Assembly: GCA_003151825.1 (NCBI GenBank)
Contig: PLYO01000013.1
Location: forward strand, 14,632-78,631
From: Ignavibacteriota bacterium
GTDB taxonomy: Bacteria > Bacteroidota > Ignavibacteria > Palsa-1295
DNA length: 64,000 bases
Direction of reading: 5' to 3'
The translations under genes and the position numbers were made by a program. Of the stretch, positions 38,032-46,475 are shown piece after piece (the first letter of the stretch is position 1; each line of letters begins with the position of its first letter). A model generated the notes under the pieces. The model worked only from the letters and a program-made list of their open reading frames with translations, was not told the origin of the DNA and searched no databases.

Positions 38032-39534
38032 ATGAATACTCCATGTTTTCAAAACTTTATCGATGGTCAGTGGTGCGATTCTTCGGATGGTAAAATATTC
38101 GAAAACCGTAATCCCGCAAATTGGAACGAACTCCTCGGCACGTTTCCACTTTCAACGAAAGAGGATGTGAATCGCGCAGCGAACGCTGCGCTCGAAGCAT
38201 TCCGTGACTGGCGGCTGGTGCCCGCTCCTGAGCGTGGAGATATTATGCGCCGGGCTGGTGAGATCATGCTCCGCCGAAAAAACGAAATCGCCGAGATCAT
38301 GACGCGCGAAATGGGCAAGCCGCTCACCGAAACAAAAGGCGATGTGCAGGAAGGCATCGACACGGCGTTTTACTGCGCGACGGAAGGCCGCCGCATGTTC
38401 GGCATCAACACGCCGAGCGAGCTTCGCAATAAGCTGAATCTTTCGTTTCGGGTTCCCATCGGCGTCTGCGGCCTCATCACGCCGTGGAATTTCCCGATGG
38501 CCATACCAACATGGAATATCTTTCCCGGACTTGTTGCCGGAAACACCTTCGTCTTCAAACCCGCCGAAGATACACCGTGGACCGCAAATGTACTCGTTGA
38601 AATTTTGATCGAAGCGGGATTGCCGAAAGGATGTTTGAATCTCGTGCATGGCGCAGGCGACGTGGTGGGCACAGCGATTACGGAACACCCTCTGATCCGC
38701 GCCATAAGTTTTACAGGATCGAATGCGACCGGCGCGATCGTCGCACAAAGCTGTGGCATACTGACGAAGCACGTCTGTCTCGAAATGGGCGGCAAGAATG
38801 CGCAGATCGTGATGGAGGACGCCGATCTCGATCTTGCCATCGAAGGTGTGCTGTGGGGCGCTTTCGGAACGACCGGCCAGCGCTGCACCGCAACCTCGCG
38901 CCTTATCCTTCACGAAAAAATTCACGATGAGATGATCGCGCGACTTGTCGAACGTGCATCGAAACTACGATTAGGAAACGGACTGGACGCCACGACGGAT
39001 GTTGGCCCCATCATCAATGAAAAGCAACGCAAAAATATCGAGCGGTATGTGAAAATCGGAAAAGAAGAAGGCGCGAAATGTATTCTTGGTGGAAAAATTG
39101 CGGAGGGTCGGGCTGGAAGCACCGACCTACGCGATGGATGGTTTTTTCAACCCACGATTTTTACAGGCGTAACCCCACAAATGCGGATTGCGAAAGAAGA
39201 AATTTTCGGTCCCGTACTTTCCGTCCTTGCATGTCGCTCTTTGGAAGAAGCCATCGAAATCAACAATAGCGTCATCTATGGTCTTTCTTCGAGCATTTAC
39301 ACGCAGGATATTAATCGCGCGATGATAGCTGCGCGCGATCTCGAAGCTGGAATCACCTACATCAACGCCGCAACCATCGGCGCGGAGGCGCACATGCCGT
39401 TTGGCGGCGTGAAGGCAACCGGCAACGGTCACCGCGAAGGCGGATGGGCTGTCTTCGATTTTTATACCGAATGGAAATCCGTTTATATCGACTACAGCGG
39501 CAAGCTTCAGCGGGCGCAGATCGACAATGCCTGA
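38032..39534 (+). CDS. Aldehyde dehydrogenase
   Basis: NAD(P)-dependent oxidation of an aldehyde to the acid. 500 residues from the ATG at 38032 (MNTPCFQNFIDGQW). The catalytic Cys lies in FGTTGQRCTATSR and the general base in VCLEMGGKNAQ; GFTGSNATG-type (SFTGSNATGA) binds the cofactor. The sequence has the look of semialdehyde dehydrogenases (succinate or alpha-ketoglutarate semialdehyde, or piperideine-6-carboxylate). Substrate is undecided. A frame open to 37966 would read through the REP. An acyl-CoA dehydrogenase follows, so amino- or fatty-acid breakdown is plausible. Confidence 0.92.
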   Translation: MNTPCFQNFIDGQWCDSSDGKIFENRNPANWNELLGTFPLSTKEDVNRAANAALEAFRDWRLVPAPERGDIMRRAGEIMLRRKNEIAEIMTREMGKPLTETKGDVQEGIDTAFYCATEGRRMFGINTPSELRNKLNLSFRVPIGVCGLITPWNFPMAIPTWNIFPGLVAGNTFVFKPAEDTPWTANVLVEILIEAGLPKGCLNLVHGAGDVVGTAITEHPLIRAISFTGSNATGAIVAQSCGILTKHVCLEMGGKNAQIVMEDADLDLAIEGVLWGAFGTTGQRCTATSRLILHEKIHDEMIARLVERASKLRLGNGLDATTDVGPIINEKQRKNIERYVKIGKEEGAKCILGGKIAEGRAGSTDLRDGWFFQPTIFTGVTPQMRIAKEEIFGPVLSVLACRSLEEAIEINNSVIYGLSSSIYTQDINRAMIAARDLEAGITYINAATIGAEAHMPFGGVKATGNGHREGGWAVFDFYTEWKSVYIDYSGKLQRAQIDNA

Positions 39535-39770
39535 ACCTGGATTACACGGATTTAAGCGGATTACGCGGACGATTTTTTGGATTCGAGTTCTGAGACTCTG
39601 TAGTATTTTCCAAAACCTGCGGCTCCTTACTGTGGTTAACCGCGTTTTCATTTTTTCAATACTTCAATAATAAATAATAGAGAGTCATATTATTACGCTT
39701 TCGCTTGGGGAAATCCATCCTGTAAATCGTCCGCGTAATCCGCTTAAATCCGTGTAATCCCGGTTCTCTT
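39534..39770. repeat. Inverted pair of ATTACGCGG repeats
   Basis: Arms 39536-39582 and 39716-39768 share GGATTACACGGATTTAAGCG and the following GATTACGCGGACGATTT as inverted copies. The left arm starts at the stop of aldehyde dehydrogenase, the right ends just before the next ATG; about 135 bases of AT-rich sequence lie between. Confidence 0.85.
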
Positions 39771-40931
39771 ATGAACTTCCAATATTCCGAAGACCACATC
39801 GCCATCCGCGACGCCGCCCGCGAATTCGCCGAACATGAAATTGCGCCCTCCGCCGTGGAGCGCGATAAGACCGGCGAGTTCCCAACGGAGATCGTCCAGA
39901 AGCTCGGCGAGCTTGGCTTCATGGGCATGATGACGGCACCCGAATGGGGCGGCGCGGGACTCGACGCCGTGAGCTATGTGCTCGCGCTCGAGGAGATCGC
40001 GAAGGTCGATGCAAGTGTCGCCGTGATTATGTCCGTCAACAATTCGCTCGTCTGCTGGGTCATCGAAACCTTCGGGACGAACGAACAAAAAGAGCGGTTT
40101 CTTCGTCCACTTGCGACCGGACAGAAGCTCGGCGCGTATTGCCTGAGCGAACCGGGCATCGGCTCCGATGCTACGCAGCAAGCCACTACTGCCACGCTGC
40201 AATCCGACGGAAGCTATCTGATGAACGGCGCGAAAAATTGGATCACGAATGGCACGACCGCCGATCATTATATCGTCTTCGCGCAAACCGATCCGGCAAA
40301 AAAACATCACGGCATAACATGCTTTATTCTCGATAAAGGAATGCCCGGATTCGAAATCGGACTGAAGGAGGATAAGCTCGGCATTCGTTCGAGCGATACC
40401 TGCTCCCTTGGATTTACCGATGTTCGAATTCCACCAGACCGAGTGATTGGCACGGATGGGCAAGGATTCAAGATTGCGATGGAAACGCTGAATGGCGGGC
40501 GCATCGGCATTGCCGCGCAGGCGTTAGGCATTGCAAGCGGCGCGATGGATAAATCCATTCGCTATAGCTTCGAGCGCCGTGCCTTCGGAAAGCCGATCAA
40601 TCAACTGCAGGCGATTCAGTTCAAGCTGGCCGATATGCAGGTCAAAGTCGAGGCGGCGCGAATGCTTATTCTTCGAGCTGCGCGAACGAAAGATGCAGGC
40701 CAGAATTATATTAAAGAAGCGGCGATGGCAAAGCTCTATGCATCGTCCATCGCAATGGAAGTCGCCACGCAGGCGATTCAGGTGCATGGCGGCTATGGCT
40801 ACGTGCGCGAATACTTAGTGGAGCGCGCATTGCGCGACGCAAAGATCACGGAAATTTACGAGGGCACAAGCGAAATCCAGCATATCGTGATCGCGCGGCA
40901 ATTGATGAAAGAATACGAGCTTCGCAATTAA
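39771..40931 (+). CDS. Acyl-CoA dehydrogenase
   Basis: FAD enzyme of beta-oxidation or branched-chain amino-acid breakdown. 386 residues. FAD site WITNGTTADHYIVFAQT, substrate loop GIRSSDTCSLGFTDVRIP, and the active-site Glu in EIYEGTSEIQ. Residue pattern matches short-chain/branched-chain types. It follows aldehyde dehydrogenase in the same direction. The last residues YELRN abut a short-repeat hairpin. Confidence 0.95.
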   Translation: MNFQYSEDHIAIRDAAREFAEHEIAPSAVERDKTGEFPTEIVQKLGELGFMGMMTAPEWGGAGLDAVSYVLALEEIAKVDASVAVIMSVNNSLVCWVIETFGTNEQKERFLRPLATGQKLGAYCLSEPGIGSDATQQATTATLQSDGSYLMNGAKNWITNGTTADHYIVFAQTDPAKKHHGITCFILDKGMPGFEIGLKEDKLGIRSSDTCSLGFTDVRIPPDRVIGTDGQGFKIAMETLNGGRIGIAAQALGIASGAMDKSIRYSFERRAFGKPINQLQAIQFKLADMQVKVEAARMLILRAARTKDAGQNYIKEAAMAKLYASSIAMEVATQAIQVHGGYGYVREYLVERALRDAKITEIYEGTSEIQHIVIARQLMKEYELRN

Positions 40932-41038
40932 GAATGAAGAATGAAGAATTAAGAGTTGGAGTAATCCAAGTCATCTCGCGCGTTGCGATAACATTATTCC
41001 CATTCCTAATTCTTCATTCTTCATTCTTCATTCTTAAT
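40929..41038. repeat. Tandem-repeat hairpin that encodes a signal peptide
   Basis: Left arm AAGAATGAAGAATGAAGAAT, right arm TTCATTCTTCATTCTTCATT and following CTTAATT, its reverse complement. The left arm carries the ATG of the gene at 40934 and the right arm its signal-peptide core. Confidence 0.85.
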
Positions 41039-41515
41039 TGCGAAGCTCAGACGGCCGGCAAATACGAATTCTACCGCTATCCACAGCAGTCCGCCGTCGA
41101 GATCGATCCGCTGGGGGACATTCTCGGTCGCATCAGCGCACAGTACGAGGTGCGGCTCGATCCGAATTTCACGCGCGTGTATGAAATCGTGTATCAACGA
41201 AAATTACAAGATCAAAACGTGACGGGGTGGTATCCGGAATCCGGGGTTTCCCTTGGCGCTATCGAGCGTATTTACCTGATCGATAATGCCGCGATGCTCG
41301 GGAACTACGTTGGTGTGGGAGGGGGCGTGGGACTCGTCAATCGAACAATATCGCTGCGCATGACCGCCGAGATCGGCTATAAGTTTATGTTCGGCGGCGG
41401 GACCGGACATTACTTCATCGAACCTAAGTTGCTCATGGACGCTTACCTCATTACGAACCGCGTCGGCGAACGCGTTCTTCCGTACCTTGCGCTGCCGTTT
41501 GGGTACGCCTGGTAG
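40934..41515 (+). CDS. Small outer-membrane protein with repeat-derived signal peptide
   Basis: 193 residues. The lead MKNEELRVGVIQVISRVAITLFPFLILHSSFFILNCEAQ works as a signal peptide, but ILHSSFFILN is translated from TTCATTC-type repeats and MKNEELR from their inverse. The mature chain (RVYEIVYQRKLQ, LRMTAEIGYKFMFGGGTGHYFIEPKL) ends LPFGYAW, the C-terminal aromatic of an outer-membrane barrel. Function unknown. It starts a run of three envelope genes with 41630 and 42244. Confidence 0.65.
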   Translation: MKNEELRVGVIQVISRVAITLFPFLILHSSFFILNCEAQTAGKYEFYRYPQQSAVEIDPLGDILGRISAQYEVRLDPNFTRVYEIVYQRKLQDQNVTGWYPESGVSLGAIERIYLIDNAAMLGNYVGVGGGVGLVNRTISLRMTAEIGYKFMFGGGTGHYFIEPKLLMDAYLITNRVGERVLPYLALPFGYAW

Positions 41516-41629
41516 TAGGAATTCATGGGCGCGGCCAAATTTTGCCGTATATTTGAAGGAATTTGTTCGCGTGAGTTTCATGCGGACGAGGTGTTTTTTA
41601 CCACATTATCCTGGAAAATCAAAAAAAAT

Positions 41630-42175
41630 ATGAAATTCGGATTAGCACATTGTTTCGTTTTACTCGTATTGCTTGCCGTATCTTTTTCGGCGAGCAGAAG
41701 TTACGCTCAGGCCCGACCCAGCCCGGCGACGCAAGTCGTCTCCGTCGATTTCGTGCCGCTTGCCATCGGTTATCCTATCTCGTTTCAGTATGAGTACAAA
41801 GCCGATCCCGTCTCGAGCTGGCTGTTCCGTCTCAATTTTTGGCCGAGTCCAGAAGCAAACTGGACGGGCTATGGCTTCGGAGCAGCCTATCGCTTTTACA
41901 TCGCCGACAGCCGTGCGCTTACGGGTCTTTCCGTGGCGCCCGTGGGTGAACTATTTTTATTCAGTCAATCCTCGTCGGCGATTGCAGGAGGCAGCGGTGC
42001 CCGATCGGCCATTGCGGTCGCAATCGGCGGGGACCTCGCCTATAAATGGATTTTCGATCAGTTCGCCGTCGAACCGATTGTAGGACTTCGGTATGGTTTT
42101 GGCGGCTCCCAAACACCCCCGAACGCGGCTACGATCTACCCGCTTATCGGGTGTTCGCTCGGATATGCGTGGTAA
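41630..42175 (+). CDS. Outer-membrane beta-barrel protein
   Basis: 181 residues from ATG 41630; signal peptide MKFGLAHCFVLLVLLAVSFSASRSYAQ. Alternating strands (SFQYEYKADPVSSWLFRLNFWP, GYGFGAAYRFYIAD, DLAYKWIFDQFAVEPIVGLRYGFGG) and the closing SLGYAW fit an eight-stranded barrel. It resembles DUF3575-like porins only in outline. Function unknown. Confidence 0.7.
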   Translation: MKFGLAHCFVLLVLLAVSFSASRSYAQARPSPATQVVSVDFVPLAIGYPISFQYEYKADPVSSWLFRLNFWPSPEANWTGYGFGAAYRFYIADSRALTGLSVAPVGELFLFSQSSSAIAGGSGARSAIAVAIGGDLAYKWIFDQFAVEPIVGLRYGFGGSQTPPNAATIYPLIGCSLGYAW

Positions 42176-42243
42176 CTCTTTCCTCTAAACCGAGGCTCTT
42201 CGTTGGCACCTGGCGGGAGCAGCGTGACTCTTTTAATAAAACG

Positions 42244-42951
42244 ATGAAGCGTACGCTCGCCTGCACGATTCTCTCGCTTCTGGCGGCGAGCGGAGCGTTC
42301 GCGCAACAGGGGACGGGCGTACCGCCGCGTAAAGTTCCTATGCTCGTGGATACCATGACCATCATGCCCTATCTCACCGGGAGTTTGAATCTCTTTTCCG
42401 GGCAGGCGTTCCTCGCTAACGCAACCGGCTCAGGGTTTGGCGGCGGTCTCAGCTTCGATCTTACCAAACAAGGCCAGAAAGCCGGACTGATGTTCGATTT
42501 CGCGTTCCAGGACATGTATGGTATAGCCCAAAATGGCAATTCCATTCGGATCTCGAATGACAGCATCCTCGGCTCCGCGGACGCATATCACTATTGGTAT
42601 TATGTGCTGTTCGAGCCGTTTCTCAAACTTCAAACGAGCGGGAGACAAAAGGGATATTTTATTATCGGAGCCAGCATGGGATTCGCGGTGTTTGCCGAGA
42701 CCGTGAGCATCGGAGAAGGCGCGACACAAATACAAAAATGGGGCGATACTCCGTATAGCAGCCGCTTCCGCTTCGACCTGCGTGCAGGGGTGGGCGTCGA
42801 GCTTGCGAAGATTCATGGGCATGAGCTTATCCTCGAAGCGCGCGCGGGCTATCCGCTCACGAACGAGCTTTCAAATCTTGAGAACGCCGGCGGCGTGGCC
42901 GGGAATTGGAAAATCGTTACCATCCAGGGAAATTTGGGACTGAGATTATAA
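42244..42951 (+). CDS. Outer-membrane beta-barrel protein
   Basis: 235 residues from ATG 42244; signal peptide MKRTLACTILSLLAASGAFAQ. Strands such as GSGFGGGLSFDLTKQ, AGLMFDFAFQDMYG, YHYWYYVLFEPFLKLQ and FRFDLRAGVGVELAKIHGHELILEARAGYP read as a transporter-size outer-membrane barrel; it ends VTIQGNLGLRL. Third of three adjacent envelope genes; 18 bases before lemA. Function unknown. Confidence 0.7.
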   Translation: MKRTLACTILSLLAASGAFAQQGTGVPPRKVPMLVDTMTIMPYLTGSLNLFSGQAFLANATGSGFGGGLSFDLTKQGQKAGLMFDFAFQDMYGIAQNGNSIRISNDSILGSADAYHYWYYVLFEPFLKLQTSGRQKGYFIIGASMGFAVFAETVSIGEGATQIQKWGDTPYSSRFRFDLRAGVGVELAKIHGHELILEARAGYPLTNELSNLENAGGVAGNWKIVTIQGNLGLRL

Positions 42952-42969
42952 CTTTCTGAACTTATTTTT

Positions 42970-43671
42970 ATGAAAAAAGGAACACTCATCATCGGAGGAA
43001 TTGTACTTCTCCTGCTCATTCTTTTTATGTGGTGGCGCACCACGTATAATAGCTTCGTCACCATGGACGAAGGCGTCAAGGCGCAGCTCGGGCAACTGAA
43101 CAATGTCTATCAGCAGCGCGCGGATCTGATCCCGAATTTGGTCGAGACCGTCAAAGGCTCGGCCGTGAACGAGCGCCAGACGCTGACGGACGTGATCATG
43201 GCCCGCAGCCGCGCGACCGGCATCAATCTCACGCCCGAGGCACTGAAAGACCCGCAGGCATTTCAGAATTTCCAGAAAGTGCAGGGTGATCTTTCGAGCG
43301 CGATTTCACGGCTTATGGTTGTGGTGGAGCAATATCCGCAGCTCAAGAGCCAGGCGAATTTCACGGTGCTTATGTCACAACTCGAAGGGCAGGAAAACCG
43401 GATTCGCTTGGAACGCAACCGTTATAACGACCAAGTGCGCGATTTCAACGCGCGCATCCGTTCCTTTCCGGCGAGCACGATCGCAAGCATGTCGGGCTTT
43501 ACGCAGTATCCCTATTTCGAAGCCGCCGCCGGCGCGGAAAATGCGCCGCAAGTAAATTTTGGAACACCTGATGGCGCGCCAAGCTCTGGAACAAGCGCTG
43601 CTCCGGAGAATGCCCCTCCGGCTCCATCCGCACAGCCACATGGTCCGGCAAGACCGGCGCCAACTCATTAA
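42970..43671 (+). CDS. lemA: LemA-family protein
   Basis: One N-terminal membrane helix (GTLIIGGIVLLLLILFMWW), then the helical LemA domain with YNSFVTMDEGVKAQLGQLNN, QQRADLIPNLVETVKGSA and the C-terminal ARIRSFPASTIASMSGFTQY and PYFEAAAGAENAPQVNF. A Pro/Ala-rich tail ends the 233-residue chain. In many bacteria lemA is followed directly by a TPM-domain (YgcG) gene; here the DUF559 element sits between, starting within a few bases of the lemA stop. Role in envelope stress is presumed, not known. Confidence 0.93.
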   Translation: MKKGTLIIGGIVLLLLILFMWWRTTYNSFVTMDEGVKAQLGQLNNVYQQRADLIPNLVETVKGSAVNERQTLTDVIMARSRATGINLTPEALKDPQAFQNFQKVQGDLSSAISRLMVVVEQYPQLKSQANFTVLMSQLEGQENRIRLERNRYNDQVRDFNARIRSFPASTIASMSGFTQYPYFEAAAGAENAPQVNFGTPDGAPSSGTSAAPENAPPAPSAQPHGPARPAPTH

Positions 43672-43675
43672 AAAA

Positions 43676-44205
43676 ATTCTCCCCCGCCTTTTTAAGGCGG
43701 GGGTTGGGGGATGGTTCGGTGAGGAAGTACAATGGCCATATTCAACGATAAGCGAGATAAGCAATTCCGACGCGATCTTCGAAAAGCCGCAAGTTTTGGT
43801 GAGCGGGTGATATGGAACGGACTTCGCGGAAATAAGCTTGGAGCAAAGTTCCGAAGGCAAGAGAGTATTGGAGTGTACGTTGTGGACTTTTATTGCCCGG
43901 AACTTCGCCTTGCTATTGAGGTCGACGGAGTTCATCATGAACACTCGCGTGAATACGATTCGGCCCGTGATGAAAAGCTCAAAGAATTTCATGTTCGAAC
44001 GATTCGATTTCCCGATTCGGAAGTAATAAGTAATTCCGATCTTGTGTTATCGCAAATTCAAAAAGTAATCACTGAAATGAGACAACACGGAATGTCGGTT
44101 CGAACACCTTCGACACAGATAAGTAAAAATGAAAAGGCAATTTTGGAAGTTCGGGATGGGAGCCAACCACCCCCCGGCCCCCGCCTTAAAAAGGCGGGGG
44201 TGAAC
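43676..44205 (+). mobile_element. Palindrome-bounded DUF559 endonuclease element
   Basis: Inverted ends of about 36 bases, each itself a hairpin: left CTCCCCCGCCTT/AAGGCGGGGG (43679-43703) then TTGGGGGATGGTT, right the inverse, with AACCACCCCCCGG (44165-44177) and the same hairpin (44178-44200). Inside is one gene, a DUF559 nuclease. It splits the lemA-TPM pair. Hairpin plus G-rich TGGT tail also defines the repeats at 17674, 18143 and 48441. No target duplication is evident. Confidence 0.8.
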
Positions 44206-45039
44206 GTCCAAATATTTTTCGTTGGGTTAATTATTCTGTTTGGCAGCGTAGCTTCCGCCCAATCTTCCGGCTATCCGGCAATCCCAATGCTTCATGCCGG
44301 CTACATCCTCGATGAAACGAACACGCTGAATCCGAACGAGCTTTCCGCGCTCGATGCAAAGCTTCGGCATTACGAAGATTCCACCTCGACGCAGATTTGC
44401 ATCGTGCTCATTCCTTCGCTTAATGGCTACCCGGTGGAGGATTTCACTGTTGCGGTTCTCGATAGCAATCATATCGGTCAGGCGCATAAGAATAACGGCG
44501 CGCTAATTTTGCTCGCGCTCAAGGATCATCAAGGCTGGATTTCTACGGGTTACGGACTCGAACCCACGCTCACCGACGCGGCGACGAGCATGATCTATCA
44601 GCAAATTATCGTCCCCTCCATGCGAAAGGGGGACGCCTATGACGCGCTCGATCAGGCAACGACGGCGATGTTCCAGGTCATCGGCGGCGAATTTAAGAAT
44701 GAAAATCCTCAAAGCCCATTTCGCGGAAGGCGCGGTGCGCCATCGCCCTCCGGCGCGTTCATCATCGTGATGGGATTTTTTATTGTGCTCTTCATCATGC
44801 GCGCGCTGGCGGGAACTGGCTCGAAGCGCACGGTAGTTGGCGCGGGCGGAGCAGGTTCGGGCTGCATGGGTGGCCTTTTGCAGGGGTTGTTTTGGTCCTC
44901 GCTCTTCAACACCGGACGCGGCGGATGGGGTGGTGGTGGTTTCGGTGGCGGAGGATTTGGTGGAGGGGGTTTCGGCGGCGGTGGTTTCTCCGGCGGTGGC
45001 GGCATGGGTGGTGGTGGCGGCGCGGGCGGTGGGTGGTGA
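43732..45039 (+). CDS. DUF559 endonuclease fused in frame to a TPM-domain (YgcG-like) membrane protein
   Basis: Residues 1-118 are a DUF559/Vsr-like nuclease: GERVIWNGLRGNKLGAKFRR, then VVDFYCPELRLAIEVDG with D52, E63 and D65 as the PD-(D/E)XK set, and VRTIRF. The frame passes through the right palindrome (QPPPGPRLKKAG) into a secreted TPM protein: signal peptide NVQIFFVGLIILFGSVASAQ, TPM core (ILDETNTLNPNELSALDAKL...ICIVLIPSLNGYPVEDF), one membrane helix (GAFIIVMGFFIVLFIMRALA) and a Gly-rich tail. The original gene probably began with the GTG at 44200 just after the palindrome, so the cell may make a fusion or two proteins. Confidence 0.85.
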   Translation: MAIFNDKRDKQFRRDLRKAASFGERVIWNGLRGNKLGAKFRRQESIGVYVVDFYCPELRLAIEVDGVHHEHSREYDSARDEKLKEFHVRTIRFPDSEVISNSDLVLSQIQKVITEMRQHGMSVRTPSTQISKNEKAILEVRDGSQPPPGPRLKKAGVNVQIFFVGLIILFGSVASAQSSGYPAIPMLHAGYILDETNTLNPNELSALDAKLRHYEDSTSTQICIVLIPSLNGYPVEDFTVAVLDSNHIGQAHKNNGALILLALKDHQGWISTGYGLEPTLTDAATSMIYQQIIVPSMRKGDAYDALDQATTAMFQVIGGEFKNENPQSPFRGRRGAPSPSGAFIIVMGFFIVLFIMRALAGTGSKRTVVGAGGAGSGCMGGLLQGLFWSSLFNTGRGGWGGGGFGGGGFGGGGFGGGGFSGGGGMGGGGGAGGGW

Positions 45040-45087
45040 TTAACTTATTCCGATTTATTGGCGTAAGGAAACGGAAAGATTGTGTTT

Positions 45088-45843
45088 TTATTGATCTCGA
45101 AGGAATTTTTTAGGTATCCGCACTTTCCTTCTTCCCAACTTCCATTTTTTGCCGTGTCCTGCTGTGCAATCAAAAAAGTTCACATTAAGACCACGCAAAA
45201 GCCTCATCACAGTAGCTTTATCCTCCATCTTAGTGTTTAGTCCGAATGTTACGCTTACTAGCGAGCTAAAGTCAAATGGAACAGGTTCTTCACCCATTCT
45301 CAGTAGACGCCATTCATGCTCGTACCTCCAAATTTCGTCCTTTTGTGCTCCAATGTAAGCAGTCTGTTTGATTGTTAGAAAGGTGAAGGGAATCTTTTTC
45401 CGAGTTGGCTCGTAATTTACAGCGACAAGATTACGGAAGTCCTTATTCATGTTAGTATCAAACTCAAGACATATCCCAGTAAGGTTTCCATAATGTGCGA
45501 ACATAAGCACGTGATTTTGCTCTTCAGAGAAACAACAAACGGCAATTTTACTTCTAATTGTTTTTGGAAGACGATGACTTAATACCTTGAAATCTGAATC
45601 TGGCAATGATAAAAGAATTTTGGCATTCTCCACGGTAATGGTCTTGCTATCTTTTCCTGATTCAACCAGCTTCTCAAGATCTTTTCGATTTATGTCGAAA
45701 TTAATTCTCCCTTCGAATGGATCATTCAGCTTTTCGAGCGCACAAAAGAATAGCTGCCGAGTAGCCAATGCTTGTATCGTGTATTGGCTTAGAGGCATGT
45801 ATTTGAAAATACGATCCGGTATTTTTTTCTTCATAATGTTCAT
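45088..45843 (-). CDS. DUF2971-family protein
   Basis: 251 residues. Family pattern: RIFKYMPLSQYTIQALATRQLFFCALEKLNDPFEG at the start (FKY...L.FS...LNDPFEG), CCFSEEQNHVLMFAHYGN (CFS...MWsHYa) and EWRLLRMGEEPV near the end. Function of DUF2971 is not established. Its ATG overlaps the stop of the HNH gene by 4 bases, so the two form a unit. AT-richer than its surroundings, which fits an acquired island. Confidence 0.8.
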   Translation of the reverse strand: MNIMKKKIPDRIFKYMPLSQYTIQALATRQLFFCALEKLNDPFEGRINFDINRKDLEKLVESGKDSKTITVENAKILLSLPDSDFKVLSHRLPKTIRSKIAVCCFSEEQNHVLMFAHYGNLTGICLEFDTNMNKDFRNLVAVNYEPTRKKIPFTFLTIKQTAYIGAQKDEIWRYEHEWRLLRMGEEPVPFDFSSLVSVTFGLNTKMEDKATVMRLLRGLNVNFFDCTAGHGKKWKLGRRKVRIPKKFLRDQ

Positions 45844-46475
45844 TCTAAGATCATCACAAGCACATCGCGAGATTGGTCGGCGTGTGTGTTCTTATCGCGG
45901 ATACCCTTGCTTGATTCCATCTTAGCGACGTGTGGGTGCGCAAGAATTCGACTGATCTGCGTTTTTCCCCACTTGCCCTTTCTCGTGGGGATCTTGCGGT
46001 CGTTGAGTTCGGATACAATGCCTCGGATGCTGAGTTTGATTCGCTGCCCGTCTTTTATGACTCCGTTCTCTCGTAAATCTTTAATTAATTTGATGACATC
46101 CTGCTCTGCGGGATTAGGGATGAGCCTATACGCCCTCTTCTTTCCGCGCCTTGAAATACGCTCGAGAGGCTCTCCGAGCATATATCCGTAGGGGATGGTT
46201 CCACTTCGCATTCCTCGCAGTTTAAGAGCGGCTAAACCACTCTTAGTCAGAGCTTGTGTGCCGATTGCATGGACGTTGTGTACCTTTGCATGGCACGTAG
46301 CACACAAAGGAACTGTCTTTGTACCACCGAGTGAGTGGGGCACAACATGATGGTCATGTTCTGCTGGGTTGCCACATTCAAAGCATGGTTTGCTCTTTTT
46401 CGGGTCTCTCTTATTCCCCGCGTTCTCAATCCACAGAATGCTTTGTTGGAAGTGCTCTTTCTTTTTCACTCGCAT
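45840..46475 (-). CDS. HNH nuclease fused to a recombinase DNA-binding domain
   Basis: 211 residues. N-terminal zinc/HNH part: CFECGNPAEHDHHVVPHSLGG and CATCHAKVHN. The rest, LRGMRSGTIPYGYMLGEPLE and NPAEQDVIKLIKDLRENG to SIRGIVSELNDRKIPTRKGKWGKTQISRIL, is the recombinase domain of large serine recombinases, normally behind a resolvase catalytic domain that is absent. The mix suggests a site-specific nuclease or homing-type enzyme. It overlaps DUF2971 by 4 bases. The island it sits in ends at a second copy of the TPM gene tail (47011). Confidence 0.82.
   Translation of the reverse strand: MRVKKKEHFQQSILWIENAGNKRDPKKSKPCFECGNPAEHDHHVVPHSLGGTKTVPLCATCHAKVHNVHAIGTQALTKSGLAALKLRGMRSGTIPYGYMLGEPLERISRRGKKRAYRLIPNPAEQDVIKLIKDLRENGVIKDGQRIKLSIRGIVSELNDRKIPTRKGKWGKTQISRILAHPHVAKMESSKGIRDKNTHADQSRDVLVMILE

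Noticed and set aside
37964-38044. Longer RAYT start
   Set aside because: The extra residues translate the palindrome at 37982-38009.
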